A stretch of 37,747 nucleotides of DNA, taken from positions 1 through 37,747 of the forward strand of contig MAAE01000020.1 in assembly GCA_002162675.1 (NCBI GenBank), given 5' to 3'. The notes beneath the pieces are model-generated. The model did no database searches and was not told where the DNA came from. It saw only the letters and a list, made by a program, of their open reading frames with translations. A program made the translations under genes and the position numbers. This stretch comes from Colwellia sp. 39_35_sub15_T18 (lineage in GTDB: Bacteria; Pseudomonadota; Gammaproteobacteria; Enterobacterales; Alteromonadaceae). Position 1 is the first letter of the stretch, and every line of letters begins with the position of its first letter. Positions 17,852-28,050 of the stretch are shown piece after piece.

Positions 17852-19975
17852 TTACTCTGCTGCAGGTGCTGCTTGAGCATCTTCAGCTGGTTTTTCAATT
17901 GCTTCTTTAATACTTAAACGCACACGACCTTGACGGTCAACTTCAAGTACTTTAACTTTCACTTCTTGACCTTCTTTAAGCACATCACTTACGTTATTAA
18001 CACGCTCTTCAGAGATTTGTGAAATATGTACTAAACCATCTTTACCTGGTAATACATTAACAAAAGCACCAAAATCAACGATACGAACAACTTTACCTGT
18101 GTAAAGTGTACCTACTTCGATTTCAGCCGTTAATGCTTTAATGCGGTTAATCGCATCTTCTGCTTGCTCACCAGATGTCGCTGCAATTTTAACCGTACCA
18201 TCGTCATCAATTTCAATCGTGGTACCTGTTTCTTCAGTCAATTGACGAATAGTTGCACCACCTTTACCTATGATGTCACGAATTTTATCTTGGCTAACTT
18301 TAAGGGTATGAATACGTGGTGCAAATTCAGAGATTTCTGTTCTGTGACCAGCAATAGCTTCGTCCATTACCGATAAGATATGAGTACGTGCTGCTTTTGC
18401 TTGATTTAAAGCAAGTTGCATAATTTCTTGCGTGATACCTTCAATTTTGATATCCATTTGCAAGGCAGTGATACCACCCGTAGTACCCGCCACTTTAAAG
18501 TCCATATCACCTAAGTGATCTTCATCACCTAAGATGTCAGAAAGAACAACAAATTTTTCGCCTTCTTTAACTAGACCCATGGCAATACCAGCAACAGAGG
18601 CTTTAATTGGTACACCAGCATCCATCAATGCCAATGAAGTACCACAAACAGAAGCCATTGAAGATGAACCATTTGATTCAGTAATTTCAGAAACTACACG
18701 TACCGCATACGGGAATTCTTCAATAGTTGGCATAACCGCTAACATGCCGCGTTTTGCTAAACGGCCATGACCAATTTCACGACGCTTAGGTGAACCAACA
18801 AAACCAGTTTCACCAACACAGTATGGAGGGAAGTTATAATGAAGCATAAAGGCATCAGTTTTCTCACCTAAAATACTGTCAATACGTTGTGCGTCACGTT
18901 GCGTACCTAAAGTAGCAGTAACTAAGGCTTGAGTTTCACCACGGGTAAACACAGCAGAGCCATGAGTACGTGGCAATACGCCAGTCATTACGTCTAATCC
19001 GCGAATTGACTCAGGATCACGACCATCGATACGTGGTGAGCCTTGTGTAATACGACCACGAACAACTGTTTTTTCTAAATCGTGGAATAAATCTTTAGCT
19101 TCGCCAACATTCAAATCTTCATCTTGACTAAGTAATTGCTCGATCACACCATTACGGATTTCAGCAATTTTTTCATAACGTACAGCTTTTTCAGTGATTT
19201 GATAAGCTTCATTTACTTGGCTCTCACTAAGCTCAGCAATTTTAGCTACTAGCTCAGCATTTTTAACTGGAGCAGTCCACTCCCATGAAGGAGTATTCAC
19301 TTCTGCTTTAAACTCTTTAATTGCAGAAACCGCTACTTGCATTTGCTCATGACCATACATAACCGCGCCAAGCATAACTTCTTCAGATAATACATCAGCT
19401 TCAGATTCAACCATTAACACGGCAGAGTCTGTACCTGAAACCACTAAGTCTAACTGACTTGCTGGTAATTCAGATTGTAGCGGATTAAGAATATATTGAC
19501 CGTCAGTGTAACCAACACGTGCAGCGCCAACAGGGCCACTAAATGGTACACCCGCAATAGCAAGGGCAGCAGAAGCACCTATCAATGAAATGATATCAGG
19601 GGCAATTTCAGGATTAACTGAAACAACCGTGATAATTATTTGTACTTCGTTAGTGAAACCTTCTGGAAATAATGGACGAAGTGGACGGTCAATTAAACGA
19701 GCAATAAGTGTTTCTTCTTCTGAAGGACGACCTTCGCGTTTAAAGAAACTGCCAGGGATTTTACCCGCAGCGTAAGTACGCTCTTGATAGTTTATTGTTA
19801 ATGGGAAAAAATCTTGACCTTCTTTTGCTTCTTTTTTAGCAACAACAGACACTAGTACGCACGTATCGTCCATGCTAGCCATTACAGCAGCAGATGCTTG
19901 ACGAGCAATAGCACCCGTTTCAAGCGTTACGGTATGTTGGCCGTATTGAAATTTTTTAGTCGTTGGATTTAACAT
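17852..19975 (-). CDS. pnp: Polyribonucleotide nucleotidyltransferase (PNPase)
   Basis: PNPase degrades RNA 3'-to-5' by phosphorolysis and is part of the RNA degradosome. The 707 residues (E. coli 711) comprise two RNase PH domains, a KH domain ([12 protein letters not shown], about residue 562) and an S1 domain ([27 protein letters not shown]). The catalytic core carries [15 protein letters not shown] with the metal-binding aspartates. AAAGGAA precedes the ATG. Two terminators separate it from rpsO, so it probably has its own promoter, with a leader hairpin at 20037-20066. The order rpsO-pnp-nlpI is conserved. Confidence 0.98.
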   Translation of the reverse strand: MLNPTTKKFQYGQHTVTLETGAIARQASAAVMASMDDTCVLVSVVAKKEAKEGQDFFPLTINYQERTYAAGKIPGSFFKREGRPSEEETLIARLIDRPLRPLFPEGFTNEVQIIITVVSVNPEIAPDIISLIGASAALAIAGVPFSGPVGAARVGYTDGQYILNPLQSELPASQLDLVVSGTDSAVLMVESEADVLSEEVMLGAVMYGHEQMQVAVSAIKEFKAEVNTPSWEWTAPVKNAELVAKIAELSESQVNEAYQITEKAVRYEKIAEIRNGVIEQLLSQDEDLNVGEAKDLFHDLEKTVVRGRITQGSPRIDGRDPESIRGLDVMTGVLPRTHGSAVFTRGETQALVTATLGTQRDAQRIDSILGEKTDAFMLHYNFPPYCVGETGFVGSPKRREIGHGRLAKRGMLAVMPTIEEFPYAVRVVSEITESNGSSSMASVCGTSLALMDAGVPIKASVAGIAMGLVKEGEKFVVLSDILGDEDHLGDMDFKVAGTTGGITALQMDIKIEGITQEIMQLALNQAKAARTHILSVMDEAIAGHRTEISEFAPRIHTLKVSQDKIRDIIGKGGATIRQLTEETGTTIEIDDDGTVKIAATSGEQAEDAINRIKALTAEIEVGTLYTGKVVRIVDFGAFVNVLPGKDGLVHISQISEERVNNVSDVLKEGQEVKVKVLEVDRQGRVRLSIKEAIEKPAEDAQAAPAAE

Positions 19976-20036
19976 TTAATATGTTTCCTTTAATTTATAT
20001 TTGGAACAAGTTAACCAATCTGTACAATTGTTTATT

Positions 20037-20066
20037 CACTTAGACCCAATAATAACGGTTTAAGTG
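20037..20066. promoter_or_regulatory. Hairpin in the pnp leader
   Basis: CACTTAGACC (20037-20046) and GGTTTAAGTG (20057-20066) form a stem with one mismatch in the pnp 5' leader, about 60 nt before the start. E. coli pnp is autoregulated through an RNase III-cut leader hairpin; this could be the equivalent, but the sequences are not directly comparable. Confidence 0.45.
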
Positions 20067-20075
20067 GAACAAAAA

Positions 20076-20081
20076 ATTATA
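20076..20081 (-). promoter_or_regulatory. Candidate pnp -10 (proximal)
   Basis: TATAAT on the minus strand, preceded by CTG, would start transcription just before the leader hairpin. No good -35 is seen. Confidence 0.35.
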
Positions 20082-20159
20082 CAGTTTGATTGATTATTTT
20101 CTTTAAAATTTATATTAATTTATCACCTGACTAAACAAGCGAAAAAATTAAGCACGCAC

Positions 20160-20165
20160 ATTATA
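20160..20165 (-). promoter_or_regulatory. Candidate pnp -10 (distal)
   Basis: A perfect TATAAT in the context TCAGTATAATGTGCG on the minus strand lies downstream of both rpsO terminators. The -35 is weak. It would give a pnp leader of about 180 nt. Confidence 0.4.
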
Positions 20166-20218
20166 CTGACCTGAGCACTATTTACTAGCATCAATGGCTA
20201 GTAATACTCATTAGCCTA

Positions 20219-20257
20219 CAAAAAAGATCATTTATTAATTTTTAATTAAAATGATCT
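20219..20257 (-). terminator. Second terminator after rpsO
   Basis: AGATCATTT and AAATGATCT (20225-20233 with 20249-20257) form a perfect 9-bp stem followed on the minus strand by TTTTTTG. It backs up the first rpsO terminator. Confidence 0.7.
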
Positions 20258-20282
20258 ACAAAATATTTAGCTATAGAAAAGC

Positions 20283-20309
20283 AAAAAGGAGCCAACTGGC
20301 TCCTTTTTT
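20283..20309 (-). terminator. First terminator after rpsO
   Basis: On the minus strand AAAGGAGCC-AGTT-GGCTCCTTT runs into TTGC. The stem is identical to that of the pnp-nlpI terminator. It lies 24 bp after the rpsO stop. Confidence 0.85.
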
Positions 20310-20332
20310 AAATAACTCGTTTAAACGAACGA

Positions 20333-20602
20333 TTAACGACGTAGACCTAATTTACCAATTACTGTGGTATAACGATCAACGCTTTTACCTTTTAAGTAAT
20401 CAAGTAATTTACGACGTTGTGCAACCATGCGTAATAAACCACGACGTGAATGATGATCATGGATGTGCTCTTTGAAGTGGCCTTGTAAATGATTGATTTG
20501 TGTAGTTAACAAAGCAACCTGAACTTCTGGTGAACCTGTATCACCTTCTTTTTGAGCGTATTCTGCAACGATTGCTGCTTTTTCTGTAGCATTTAAAGAC
20601 AT
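20333..20602 (-). CDS. rpsO: 30S ribosomal protein S15
   Basis: The 89-residue protein equals the E. coli length. It binds the central domain of 16S rRNA early in 30S assembly; the RNA-contact motif [20 protein letters not shown] is intact, as is [14 protein letters not shown]. It has its own promoter (20703-20730) with a leader of about 95 nt, room for the translational autocontrol known for E. coli rpsO. Tandem terminators follow it. gltS, not truB, lies immediately upstream. Confidence 0.98.
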   Translation of the reverse strand: MSLNATEKAAIVAEYAQKEGDTGSPEVQVALLTTQINHLQGHFKEHIHDHHSRRGLLRMVAQRRKLLDYLKGKSVDRYTTVIGKLGLRR

Positions 20603-20702
20603 AATAAATCCTTAGTGTGAAACCCCTTATCGAATAAGATAAAGCGTTAAAATAACGACCTAAGCCAAACACTAATTCAGCTAAGGTAACGAAAGAGCGC
20701 GT

Positions 20703-20730
20703 ATTCTATCAGGGCGCAGCTAAAATGCAA
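20703..20730 (-). promoter_or_regulatory. rpsO promoter
   Basis: On the minus strand TTGCAT (20730-20725) and TAGAAT (20708-20703) are 16 bp apart and are followed by ACGCGCTC. A GC-rich discriminator like this is typical of stringently controlled ribosomal promoters. It lies in the 168-bp gap between gltS and rpsO. Confidence 0.65.
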
Positions 20731-20770
20731 CTAAAAATACGCATTTAAAATCATCAAACTAAGCGTCAAA

Positions 20771-21982
20771 CTAAGGTGTCATAAAGCCTAAGCTTAAATA
20801 AACCTGCAGCACAAGGGCATTGGTAATATCAATAAAAAACGCCCCCACTAACGGCACCACTAAAAAAGCTTGTGGTGATGGGCCATAACGAGCCACTAGT
20901 GATTCCATATTAGCCACTGCCGTGGGCGTAGCACCAAGACCGAAACCACAATGTCCACCGGCAATAATGGCGGCATTATAGTTTTTCCCCATCACTCTAA
21001 ACGTAATAAAGTAAGCAAAAAACATCAGTACAACGGCTTGGAGAATAATTAACATAAACATTGGCCCAGCTAAGTTAGCTAACTCCCATATTTTCAGTGA
21101 CATCAATGCCATTGCCAAAAATATTGATAATGCCATGGTGCCCCATAAATCAATACAGGCTCGGCTAATATGATATCGCTTAGAAAACTCGCATAAGTTA
21201 GTTGCTACCACACCACATAACAGCGGCAATAAAAATGAAGGTAACACTAGGCCATTTGCTTTTAATGCCACATGAGCAAGATGACCTAAAACCATGCAAA
21301 TTAATATCACGAATAATGTTTCCATCATTTTTTTCGGTGTCACTAAATCATGATCTTCAGGATTGAAAGTAATAGTGTCGTCTAATTCTTCGTGATACTC
21401 ATCCGCTTTTAAATTATATTTATTAATTAATCGTTTACTGACTGGCCCACCAATTAAGCCGCCTAACACTAGCCCCATAGTTGCCGCAGCCATGGCAAGT
21501 TCAAGCACCCCAGCTCCCAGACCATATTCGGAGGTAAATAAATCCGCATACGTGGCACCAGTACCGTGACCACCCGATAAAGTGACTGAGCCCCCGATTA
21601 AGCCCATTAACGGTTCCATTCCCGTTGCTAAGGCTATGCCGACACCAATACCATTTTGTAAAAACAAATAAACGGTGGCAACAGCTAAGAAAAGCACCAC
21701 TTTAGGGCCCCCCTTCACCAATAAAGAAAAGCTAGCGCCTAAACCAACGGTCGTGAAGAAAATAATCATTAACGGGTTTTTAAAGCTCATATCAAAGTTA
21801 AAATTAACGTCGAAATAGGTATGGGCAATAGCGGCTAATATTGAAAAGACAATCCCCCCAACTACGGGCTCAGGAATATTATTCTCTCGTAAAAAAGTTA
21901 CTTTGCTATTAAAGAAGTAACCTGAAAACAGTATTAATAACGCTACTAATAATGTTTCAATAAGTCCTACATCTATATTCAT
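20771..21982 (-). CDS. gltS: Sodium/glutamate symporter GltS
   Basis: GltS imports glutamate with Na+ across the inner membrane. The 403 residues (E. coli 401) form about ten hydrophobic helices in two inverted repeats, each with a glycine-rich re-entrant loop: SGGHGTGATYADLF (about residue 138) and GGHCGFGLGATPTAVANM (about residue 345). The acidic cytoplasmic segment NLKADEYHEELDD lies between them. GAGG lies about 12 nt before the ATG. The gene separates truB, which has its own terminator, from rpsO; in E. coli those two are adjacent. It looks like a stand-alone insertion into a conserved cluster with normal base composition. Confidence 0.95.
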   Translation of the reverse strand: MNIDVGLIETLLVALLILFSGYFFNSKVTFLRENNIPEPVVGGIVFSILAAIAHTYFDVNFNFDMSFKNPLMIIFFTTVGLGASFSLLVKGGPKVVLFLAVATVYLFLQNGIGVGIALATGMEPLMGLIGGSVTLSGGHGTGATYADLFTSEYGLGAGVLELAMAAATMGLVLGGLIGGPVSKRLINKYNLKADEYHEELDDTITFNPEDHDLVTPKKMMETLFVILICMVLGHLAHVALKANGLVLPSFLLPLLCGVVATNLCEFSKRYHISRACIDLWGTMALSIFLAMALMSLKIWELANLAGPMFMLIILQAVVLMFFAYFITFRVMGKNYNAAIIAGGHCGFGLGATPTAVANMESLVARYGPSPQAFLVVPLVGAFFIDITNALVLQVYLSLGFMTP

Positions 21983-22084
21983 GCTTACTACAACCTCTGT
22001 TATTGTTATTCTCTATTTTTGTTTTAATTTTTGTGCATTCAGTGATAGACATGTCATCAAGGAAAATCCGCTATGTAAATTTCA

Positions 22085-22113
22085 ACAAAAAAAAGAGCTC
22101 ACTAAGAGCTCTT
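22085..22113 (-). terminator. Intrinsic terminator of truB
   Basis: AAGAGCT (22093-22099) pairs with AGCTCTT (22107-22113) and is followed on the minus strand by eight or more T. It lies 22 bp after the truB stop and isolates gltS. Confidence 0.8.
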
Positions 22114-22134
22114 CATTAACGGATATAAACAGAA

Positions 22135-23082
22135 CTAAACAACGACGATGCGTTTAGGAGCTACTTGACCATCATCATCAATAAAACCTACGCCGATAAA
22201 TTCTGCTGCTTCATCAGTTTCATCTTCACCAATATAAACTTGCACACTGCCTTCCATGGGGGCTTTATAAGCTTGTACGGGATTGCCATGGCGCAAAAAA
22301 TTAGCTGACATGTCATCAACATACACTGCTGGCATGCCTTCAACGGCACTTTGCATAGGTAGTAACAAGGGGTCGAGTAATTCTGATGGAGTGATATCTT
22401 CTGCTTTAGCTTGCGCTAGTAACGCTTCAAGTTGCGGTAAAGTCACCATTTTATCAATAGGATAACTGCCAACAGCTAAACGCCTAAGATCAGCAACATG
22501 AGCGCCACAACCTAATAGCTCTCCTAAGTCATCAACGATAGTACGGATATAGGTTCCTTTAGAGACATGAATATTAAGCTCAACTTCATCGTCTTCAAAG
22601 CGCAATAACTCTAAAGAAAACACAGTAATATCACGCGCCTCACGCGGTACTTCTATGCCTTCTCGCGCGTACTTGTATAAAGGCTGACCTTGATATTTAA
22701 GCGCAGAGTACATTGACGGTATTTGCTTAGTGGTACCACGAAAACTATCAAGTGCCGATGCTAATTGCTCATTTGACACATCAACAGCTTTTTCACTAAC
22801 GATGTCACCATCAGCATCACTGGTAGTAGTGCGAATACCTAATTTTGCGGTAACTTGATAAGTTTTATCAGTGTCGAGTAAAAACTGCGAAAACTTAGTA
22901 CCTTCACCTAAACAGATAGGTAACATGCCAGTAGCTAGCGGATCTAATGCGCCTGTGTGGCCGGCCTTTTGGGCAAAGTAAAGTCGCTTTACTGCTTGCA
23001 AGGCATGGTTAGACGACATTTCATACGGTTTATCTAATAATAAAACGCCATTAATTGCACGGCCTTTTCTACGCTTCGCCAT
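22135..23082 (-). CDS. truB: tRNA pseudouridine-55 synthase
   Basis: TruB isomerises U55 in the T loop of tRNAs. The 315 residues (E. coli 314) begin with [22 protein letters not shown], the family KxxG/xxxDKPxGxxS region. [15 protein letters not shown] contains catalytic D47. [23 protein letters not shown] is the conserved RNA-contact and catalytic segment, and a C-terminal PUA-like domain follows. The ATG is 3 nt from the rbfA stop, so the two are cotranscribed. A terminator follows directly. Confidence 0.98.
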   Translation of the reverse strand: MAKRRKGRAINGVLLLDKPYEMSSNHALQAVKRLYFAQKAGHTGALDPLATGMLPICLGEGTKFSQFLLDTDKTYQVTAKLGIRTTTSDADGDIVSEKAVDVSNEQLASALDSFRGTTKQIPSMYSALKYQGQPLYKYAREGIEVPREARDITVFSLELLRFEDDEVELNIHVSKGTYIRTIVDDLGELLGCGAHVADLRRLAVGSYPIDKMVTLPQLEALLAQAKAEDITPSELLDPLLLPMQSAVEGMPAVYVDDMSANFLRHGNPVQAYKAPMEGSVQVYIGEDETDEAAEFIGVGFIDDDGQVAPKRIVVV

Positions 23083-23085
23083 ATT

Positions 23086-23490
23086 CTATTCGCTCTTTTC
23101 ACTATCAGTTGCTTCGCTGTCAGTGTCATTAGGTTTATCACTGGCAACGGCTTGATCAACTAAGGAGCTCATGCGTACACCTTCGCTCATTGAGCTGTCA
23201 TAAACAAAACGTAAATGCGGCATAATGCGGGCACGTAAACGTTTGCCGAGTAATGAACGAATATAACCTTCCGCTTCAGCTAACACGGATAACGAGGCTT
23301 CTATGTCTTCTGGTTTGTCATTAAAAAAAGTCACAAACACTTTCGCATACGCTAAATCACGCGTCACTTCAACGGCTGACACTGTCGTCATACTTAAGCG
23401 TGGATCTTTAATTTCACGCATTAAAATAACCGCGATTTCTTTTTGGATTTGCTGACCTACTCGGTCAGTACGGGCATATTCTCTAGCCAT
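23086..23490 (-). CDS. rbfA: 30S ribosome-binding factor A
   Basis: RbfA helps late 16S rRNA maturation and is needed for growth in the cold in E. coli. I start at ATG 23490, giving 134 residues (E. coli 133) beginning [19 protein letters not shown], with GAGAAA as ribosome-binding site. An upstream TTG would add four residues that overlap that site. [32 protein letters not shown] is the KH-fold core. An acidic tail ([11 protein letters not shown]) ends the protein. A terminator and a large palindrome lie between it and infB. Confidence 0.96.
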   Translation of the reverse strand: MAREYARTDRVGQQIQKEIAVILMREIKDPRLSMTTVSAVEVTRDLAYAKVFVTFFNDKPEDIEASLSVLAEAEGYIRSLLGKRLRARIMPHLRFVYDSSMSEGVRMSSLVDQAVASDKPNDTDSEATDSEKSE

Positions 23491-23513
23491 AATTTTTCTC
23501 AATATTTATAAAC

Positions 23514-23536
23514 AAAAAAGGGACAATAGTCCCTTT
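23514..23536 (-). terminator. Terminator or attenuator between infB and rbfA
   Basis: AAAGGGAC (23517-23524) pairs with GTCCCTTT (23529-23536) and is followed on the minus strand by TTTTTTG. It lies about 25 bp before the rbfA start, so rbfA expression requires readthrough or a promoter very close by. Confidence 0.75.
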
Positions 23537-23561
23537 CATATTATTTAACTATTCGCTCGAA

Positions 23562-23645
23562 GCTAGTTGGTTCAAATACAAGGCGGAAGCACGGAATTGA
23601 CGCACGTCAATGAGTACTTCCAACGCAGTAGTTGAATCTACTAGC
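23562..23645. repeat. 84-bp imperfect palindrome (copy B of dispersed element)
   Basis: The whole segment folds on itself. GCTAGT...TTCAA at the left end (from 23562) mirrors TTGAA...ACTAGC at the right end (to 23645), GGAAGCAC mirrors GTACTTCC, and the centre is a perfect ATTGACG-CA-CGTCAAT. The core matches copies near 6018-6090 and 27911-27982 in opposite orientation. It fits a non-coding palindromic repeat (REP- or MITE-like) in the infB-rbfA gap. Confidence 0.75.
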
Positions 23646-23658
23646 AATGAGATGATAG

Positions 23659-26334
23659 TTACAATGTTCTTTGTACTTCTACGGTCTCAAACACTTCGAT
23701 TTGATCGCCTACGCGTACATCGTTGTAGTTCTTAACACCAATACCACATTCGGTGCCGTTACGAACTTCTTGTACGTCATCTTTAAAGCGGCGTAGTGAC
23801 TCAAGTTCACCTTCGTAAATAACCACGTTTTCACGCAATACACGAATTGGTGCGCTACGCTTGATAGTACCCTCAGTAACCATACAACCAGCAATAGAGC
23901 CAATTTTAGGTGACTTAAATACATCACGTACTTGTGCAAGACCAATGATTTCCTGTTTGAATTCAGGAGCAAGCATACCGCTCATTGCCTGTTTCACTTC
24001 GTCAATCAAGGCATAAATAACACTGTAATAACGTAAATCAATGTTTTCAGACTCAATAACCTTACGCGCAGCTACATCAGCACGTACGTTAAAGCCAACC
24101 ACAATTGCATTTGAAGCCGCGGCTAAAGTCGCATCAGTTTCGGTAATACCACCAACACCTGAGCCAACAATTTTCACTTTAACTTCATCAGTTGAAAGCT
24201 TCAATAATGAATCAGAAATCGCTTCAAGTGAACCTTGAACATCAGATTTAAGTACCACGTTAACTTCAGAAACTTCACCTTCAGCCATGCTAGCAAACAT
24301 GTTTTCAAGCTTAGCTTTTTGTTGACGAGCCAGCTTAATATCACGGTATTTACCTTGACGGAACAACGCGACTTCACGCGCTTTCTTCTCATCTTTAACA
24401 ACAGTAGCTTCATCACCTGAAACAGGTACACCACTAAGGCCGATTATTTCAACCGGAATAGACGGACCTGCTGATTGAATAGCTTTACCATTTTCATCAC
24501 GCATAGCACGAACACGGCCATATTCTAAACCACACAAGACAACATCACCTTGATTCAAAGTACCTTCTTGAATCAATACTGTTGCTACAGGACCACGACC
24601 TTTATCAAGCTTAGATTCCACCACAACACCATTAGCCATGGTATCAACAATTGCAGTTAGCTCTAATACTTCTGATTGAAGTAAAATAGCATCAAGTAAT
24701 TCGTCAATACCTAGACCTGTTTTCGCTGAAACATGACAGAATTGAACATCACCGCCCCACTCTTCAGAAAGTACATCATGTTGTGATAATTCGCTTTTAA
24801 CTCGGTCTGGATCAGCAGACTCTTTATCCATTTTGTTAACAGCAATAATAATAGGCGCGTCAGATGCTTTCGCATGTTGAATGGCTTCAATTGTTTGCGG
24901 CATAACACCATCATCAGCAGCAACCACGATAATAACGATATCAGTGGCTTTAGCACCACGAGAACGCATTGCCGTAAACGCAGCATGACCTGGAGTATCA
25001 AGGAAAGTGATCATCCCATGACCCGTTTCTACATGATAAGCACCAATGTGCTGGGTAATACCACCCGCTTCACCATCGGCAACTTTTGCTTCACGAATGT
25101 GATCAAGCAACGACGTTTTACCATGATCAACATGACCCATAATAGTCACTACTGGCGCACGAGTTAACGCGTCACCTACGCTATCACGATCAGCTAATAC
25201 CGCTTCTTCTAAAGCGTTTTCTTTAACAAGTACCACGTTAAAGCCCATTTCTTCAGCTACTAATGCCGCTGTTTCTTGGTCAATGACTTGGTTAATGGTG
25301 GCCATCGCCCCCATTTTGAACATGGCTTTAACCACTTCGGCACCTTTTTTCGCCATTTTATTGGCAAGTTCGGCAACAGAAATTGTTTCGCCAATGCGAA
25401 TATCTTGCACTTTAGTTTCAACAGGTTTAGTGAAACCATGTTTTAAACTTTGTGGTGCAGATAAAGTTGCTTTGCGGCCTCGACCAGAGCGAGCGCCACG
25501 AGCATTTCGATCAGCAGGCTTTTTCTTCTTACGGCGACGACCAGCAGTTTCATCCGCAGCATCAACTTTATCTTCAGCTTCTTGTGCGTATTTAGACGAA
25601 GTAACATGCACGACTTCTTTTTCTTTCGCTTTACGCTCTTCTTCTTGTACTTTCCAGCGACCTTCATTTTCTTCCGCTAACTTTCTTGCCGCTTCTGCTG
25701 CTTCTTTAGCTTCTGCTTCTACTTTTGCCGCTGCTTCTTTTTCTTGTACTAAACGAAGTTTTTTAGCTTCTTCGCTTTCTTCAACCTTAATCGCTGGCGC
25801 TTTGTCAGCATTTTTAGCTTTTTCAGCCGTCGCATTTTTAGCTTTTTCGGCCGCTTCTACTTTGGCTACAGCTTTACGCTCTGCTTCAGCTTCAGCTTTT
25901 GCTACCGCTACTGCACGAGCATTATCAGCTTCTTTAGCGGCTAGTTCTGCTTTAGCTTTAGCGTCCGCTTCTGCTTTTGCTGTTGCCTCCGCTTCTGCTA
26001 GTTTTTCCGCTTCAGCTATTTGCTGATCTTCTAATTCACTACGCTTAACATAGGTACGCTTTTTACGTACCTCAACGTCAACCGATTTAGCTTTAGAGCC
26101 ATGCCCCATAGTCAAGGTTGATTTAGTTTTGCGGTTAAGGGTTAATTTACTCGGTTTTGCTGCTGATTCATCACCATGCTGCTTTTTCAAATAACCTAAT
26201 AATGATTCTTTTTCGTCTTGCGAAATAGCATCGGTTGCCGATTTGTTTACGCCTGAGTCAGCCAATTGGCTCACTAAACGTTCCACCGGTGTACCAATTT
26301 CATTGGCAAGTTCTGCTACAGTTATATCTGCCAT
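23659..26334 (-). CDS. infB: Translation initiation factor IF-2
   Basis: IF-2 is the GTPase that brings fMet-tRNA to the 30S subunit and drives subunit joining. The 891 residues match E. coli (890). The N-terminal domain ([24 protein letters not shown]) is followed by a long Ala/Glu/Lys coiled-coil stretch (about residues 100-240) and a basic RRRKKKK patch. The G domain shows [12 protein letters not shown] (about 397), [17 protein letters not shown] and SAKTG. Domains II-IV end [23 protein letters not shown] precedes the ATG. It lies 23 bp after nusA in one operon; the plus-strand open frame opposite the coiled coil is a compositional shadow. Confidence 0.98.
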   Translation of the reverse strand: MADITVAELANEIGTPVERLVSQLADSGVNKSATDAISQDEKESLLGYLKKQHGDESAAKPSKLTLNRKTKSTLTMGHGSKAKSVDVEVRKKRTYVKRSELEDQQIAEAEKLAEAEATAKAEADAKAKAELAAKEADNARAVAVAKAEAEAERKAVAKVEAAEKAKNATAEKAKNADKAPAIKVEESEEAKKLRLVQEKEAAAKVEAEAKEAAEAARKLAEENEGRWKVQEEERKAKEKEVVHVTSSKYAQEAEDKVDAADETAGRRRKKKKPADRNARGARSGRGRKATLSAPQSLKHGFTKPVETKVQDIRIGETISVAELANKMAKKGAEVVKAMFKMGAMATINQVIDQETAALVAEEMGFNVVLVKENALEEAVLADRDSVGDALTRAPVVTIMGHVDHGKTSLLDHIREAKVADGEAGGITQHIGAYHVETGHGMITFLDTPGHAAFTAMRSRGAKATDIVIIVVAADDGVMPQTIEAIQHAKASDAPIIIAVNKMDKESADPDRVKSELSQHDVLSEEWGGDVQFCHVSAKTGLGIDELLDAILLQSEVLELTAIVDTMANGVVVESKLDKGRGPVATVLIQEGTLNQGDVVLCGLEYGRVRAMRDENGKAIQSAGPSIPVEIIGLSGVPVSGDEATVVKDEKKAREVALFRQGKYRDIKLARQQKAKLENMFASMAEGEVSEVNVVLKSDVQGSLEAISDSLLKLSTDEVKVKIVGSGVGGITETDATLAAASNAIVVGFNVRADVAARKVIESENIDLRYYSVIYALIDEVKQAMSGMLAPEFKQEIIGLAQVRDVFKSPKIGSIAGCMVTEGTIKRSAPIRVLRENVVIYEGELESLRRFKDDVQEVRNGTECGIGVKNYNDVRVGDQIEVFETVEVQRTL

Positions 26335-26357
26335 CTACACTCTTCTCCCGGTGTTAA

Positions 26358-27854
26358 TTATTCTTCGTTAAACCAACAAATATTACGTGCTGCCATTATT
26401 AGCTCGCCCGCTTTGGTTTCGGTTAATTCTTCAATGTCACTGATTTCATCAATGCCTTGTTCTGCCAAATCTTCTAGTGTACGTACACCGCGACTTGCTA
26501 AAACAAAGGCTAAGTGACGCTCTAAGCCATCAAGGGCTAATAGATCTTCGGCAGGCTCTGCGCCTTCCAATGTTTCTTCACTCGCTAAGGCTTGTGTAGT
26601 TAATGCTTCTTTAGCGCGGTCACGAAGTTCTTCAATAATTTCTTCGTTTAAACCGTCTATTTCTAGCATTTCAGCCACAGGCACATACGCAATTTCTTCT
26701 AAAGAAGTAAAACCTTCTTCAGAAAGTAAAGTAGCAAAGTCTTCATCAAGGTCTAACTTATCAATAAATAAGTTCAATACCTTGTCATTTTCTGCTTGAT
26801 GTTTTTCTTTCATGTCAGCAACGGTCATTACGTTTAATTCCCAGCCAGTTAACTGACTTGCTAAACGAATATTTTGACCGCTACGACCAATGGCCATAGC
26901 GAGGTTACTTTCTTCAACGGCTATATCCATAGTGCCTTTGTCTTCATCAACAATGATTGAAGCCACTTCAGCAGGAGCCATAGCGTTGATAACATATTGT
27001 GCGACATTATCATCATACAAAACGATATCAACACGCTCACCGCCTAACTCACCAGATACCGCTTGCACACGTGAACCACGCATACCAACACAAGCACCTA
27101 CTGGGTCAATACGTTTATCATTACTTTTGACGGCAATTTTAGCACGAGAGCCCGGATCACGAGCAGCGCCCTTAATCTCTAGCATTTCTTCACCAATTTC
27201 TGGCACTTCAACGCGGAATAATTCAACCAACATTTCAGGTTTAGTACGGCTAACAAATAACTGCGCACCACGAGCTTCTGGTTTTATTTCATATAATAAA
27301 CCACGTATTCTATCGCCAGGACGGAAACTTTCACGTGGTAACATGTCATCACGGTAAATAATGGCTTCAGCATTGTTACCTAAGTCTAATATAACACTTT
27401 CTCGACTCGATTTTTTCACAACGCCCGTTACTAACTCGCCAACTTGCTCTTGGTAAGCATCAACCACTAATGCGCGTTCTGCTTCACGAATTTTTTGAAC
27501 AATAACTTGCTTAGCCGTTTGTGTAGTAACACGATCAAATTTAACCGATTCAATTTGATCTTCAACATAATCACCTACATTTAACTCGGCATCATCATAT
27601 TGTGCAGCGGCTAATGTAATCTCAGCATAAGGATTTTCCATTGGCTCAGTGCTGTCTTCAACGATTAACCAACGACGAAACGTATCAAACTCACCAGAGA
27701 TGCGATCAATACTTACACGTACGATAATGTCACCTTCGTATTTTTTCTTAGTTGCTGTTTCTAAAGCAGTTTCCATTGCTTCAAAAATACTTTCTCTAGG
27801 TAATGCTTTCTCATTTGATACTGCATCAACAACCAGTAATATCTCTTTACTCAT
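26358..27854 (-). CDS. nusA: Transcription termination/antitermination factor NusA
   Basis: NusA binds RNA polymerase and modulates pausing, termination and antitermination. The 498 residues (E. coli 495) show an N-terminal polymerase-binding domain, an S1 domain (about 135-200, [18 protein letters not shown]), KH1 and KH2 ([48 protein letters not shown]) and two C-terminal acidic repeats, the second ending [11 protein letters not shown]. The ribosome-binding site is weak (AAAGAC). It follows rimP after a 196-bp gap containing palindrome copy C and precedes infB closely. NusA could act on the terminator-ended leader upstream of rimP. Confidence 0.98.
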   Translation of the reverse strand: MSKEILLVVDAVSNEKALPRESIFEAMETALETATKKKYEGDIIVRVSIDRISGEFDTFRRWLIVEDSTEPMENPYAEITLAAAQYDDAELNVGDYVEDQIESVKFDRVTTQTAKQVIVQKIREAERALVVDAYQEQVGELVTGVVKKSSRESVILDLGNNAEAIIYRDDMLPRESFRPGDRIRGLLYEIKPEARGAQLFVSRTKPEMLVELFRVEVPEIGEEMLEIKGAARDPGSRAKIAVKSNDKRIDPVGACVGMRGSRVQAVSGELGGERVDIVLYDDNVAQYVINAMAPAEVASIIVDEDKGTMDIAVEESNLAMAIGRSGQNIRLASQLTGWELNVMTVADMKEKHQAENDKVLNLFIDKLDLDEDFATLLSEEGFTSLEEIAYVPVAEMLEIDGLNEEIIEELRDRAKEALTTQALASEETLEGAEPAEDLLALDGLERHLAFVLASRGVRTLEDLAEQGIDEISDIEELTETKAGELIMAARNICWFNEE

Positions 27855-27910
27855 GTCTTTTTAGCCCTAATTTTGGGGGTAACTATTCATCTTGCAGTCG
27901 TATAGCACAA

Positions 27911-27982
27911 GTCATTAGCTATAGTGCTCATTGACATTCATCAACACTGCACTTTTCTATCAATTGATCATACAACTTAAAG
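27911..27982. repeat. Dispersed imperfect palindrome, copy C (rimP-nusA gap)
   Basis: TAGTGCTCATTGAC followed by CATCAACACTGCACTTTT parallels the core of copies A and B. TACAACTTAAAG on the right side is identical to copy A. It occupies most of the gap between rimP and nusA. Confidence 0.55.
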
Positions 27983-28050
27983 GTGTATAGCTCCTTCTAT
28001 TAAACTTAAATATTTATTTCTTACTCACAAATTTTTACTTAATCATTTTT

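Noticed and set aside
25283..26026. 247-residue open frame on the plus strand opposite infB
   Set aside because: It is the antisense of the Ala/Glu/Lys-rich coiled coil of IF-2, which lacks stops by composition. It has no ribosome-binding site or family motif.
26890..27357. 155-residue plus-strand frame opposite nusA
   Set aside because: No motif, no ribosome-binding site, and fully inside a certain gene.
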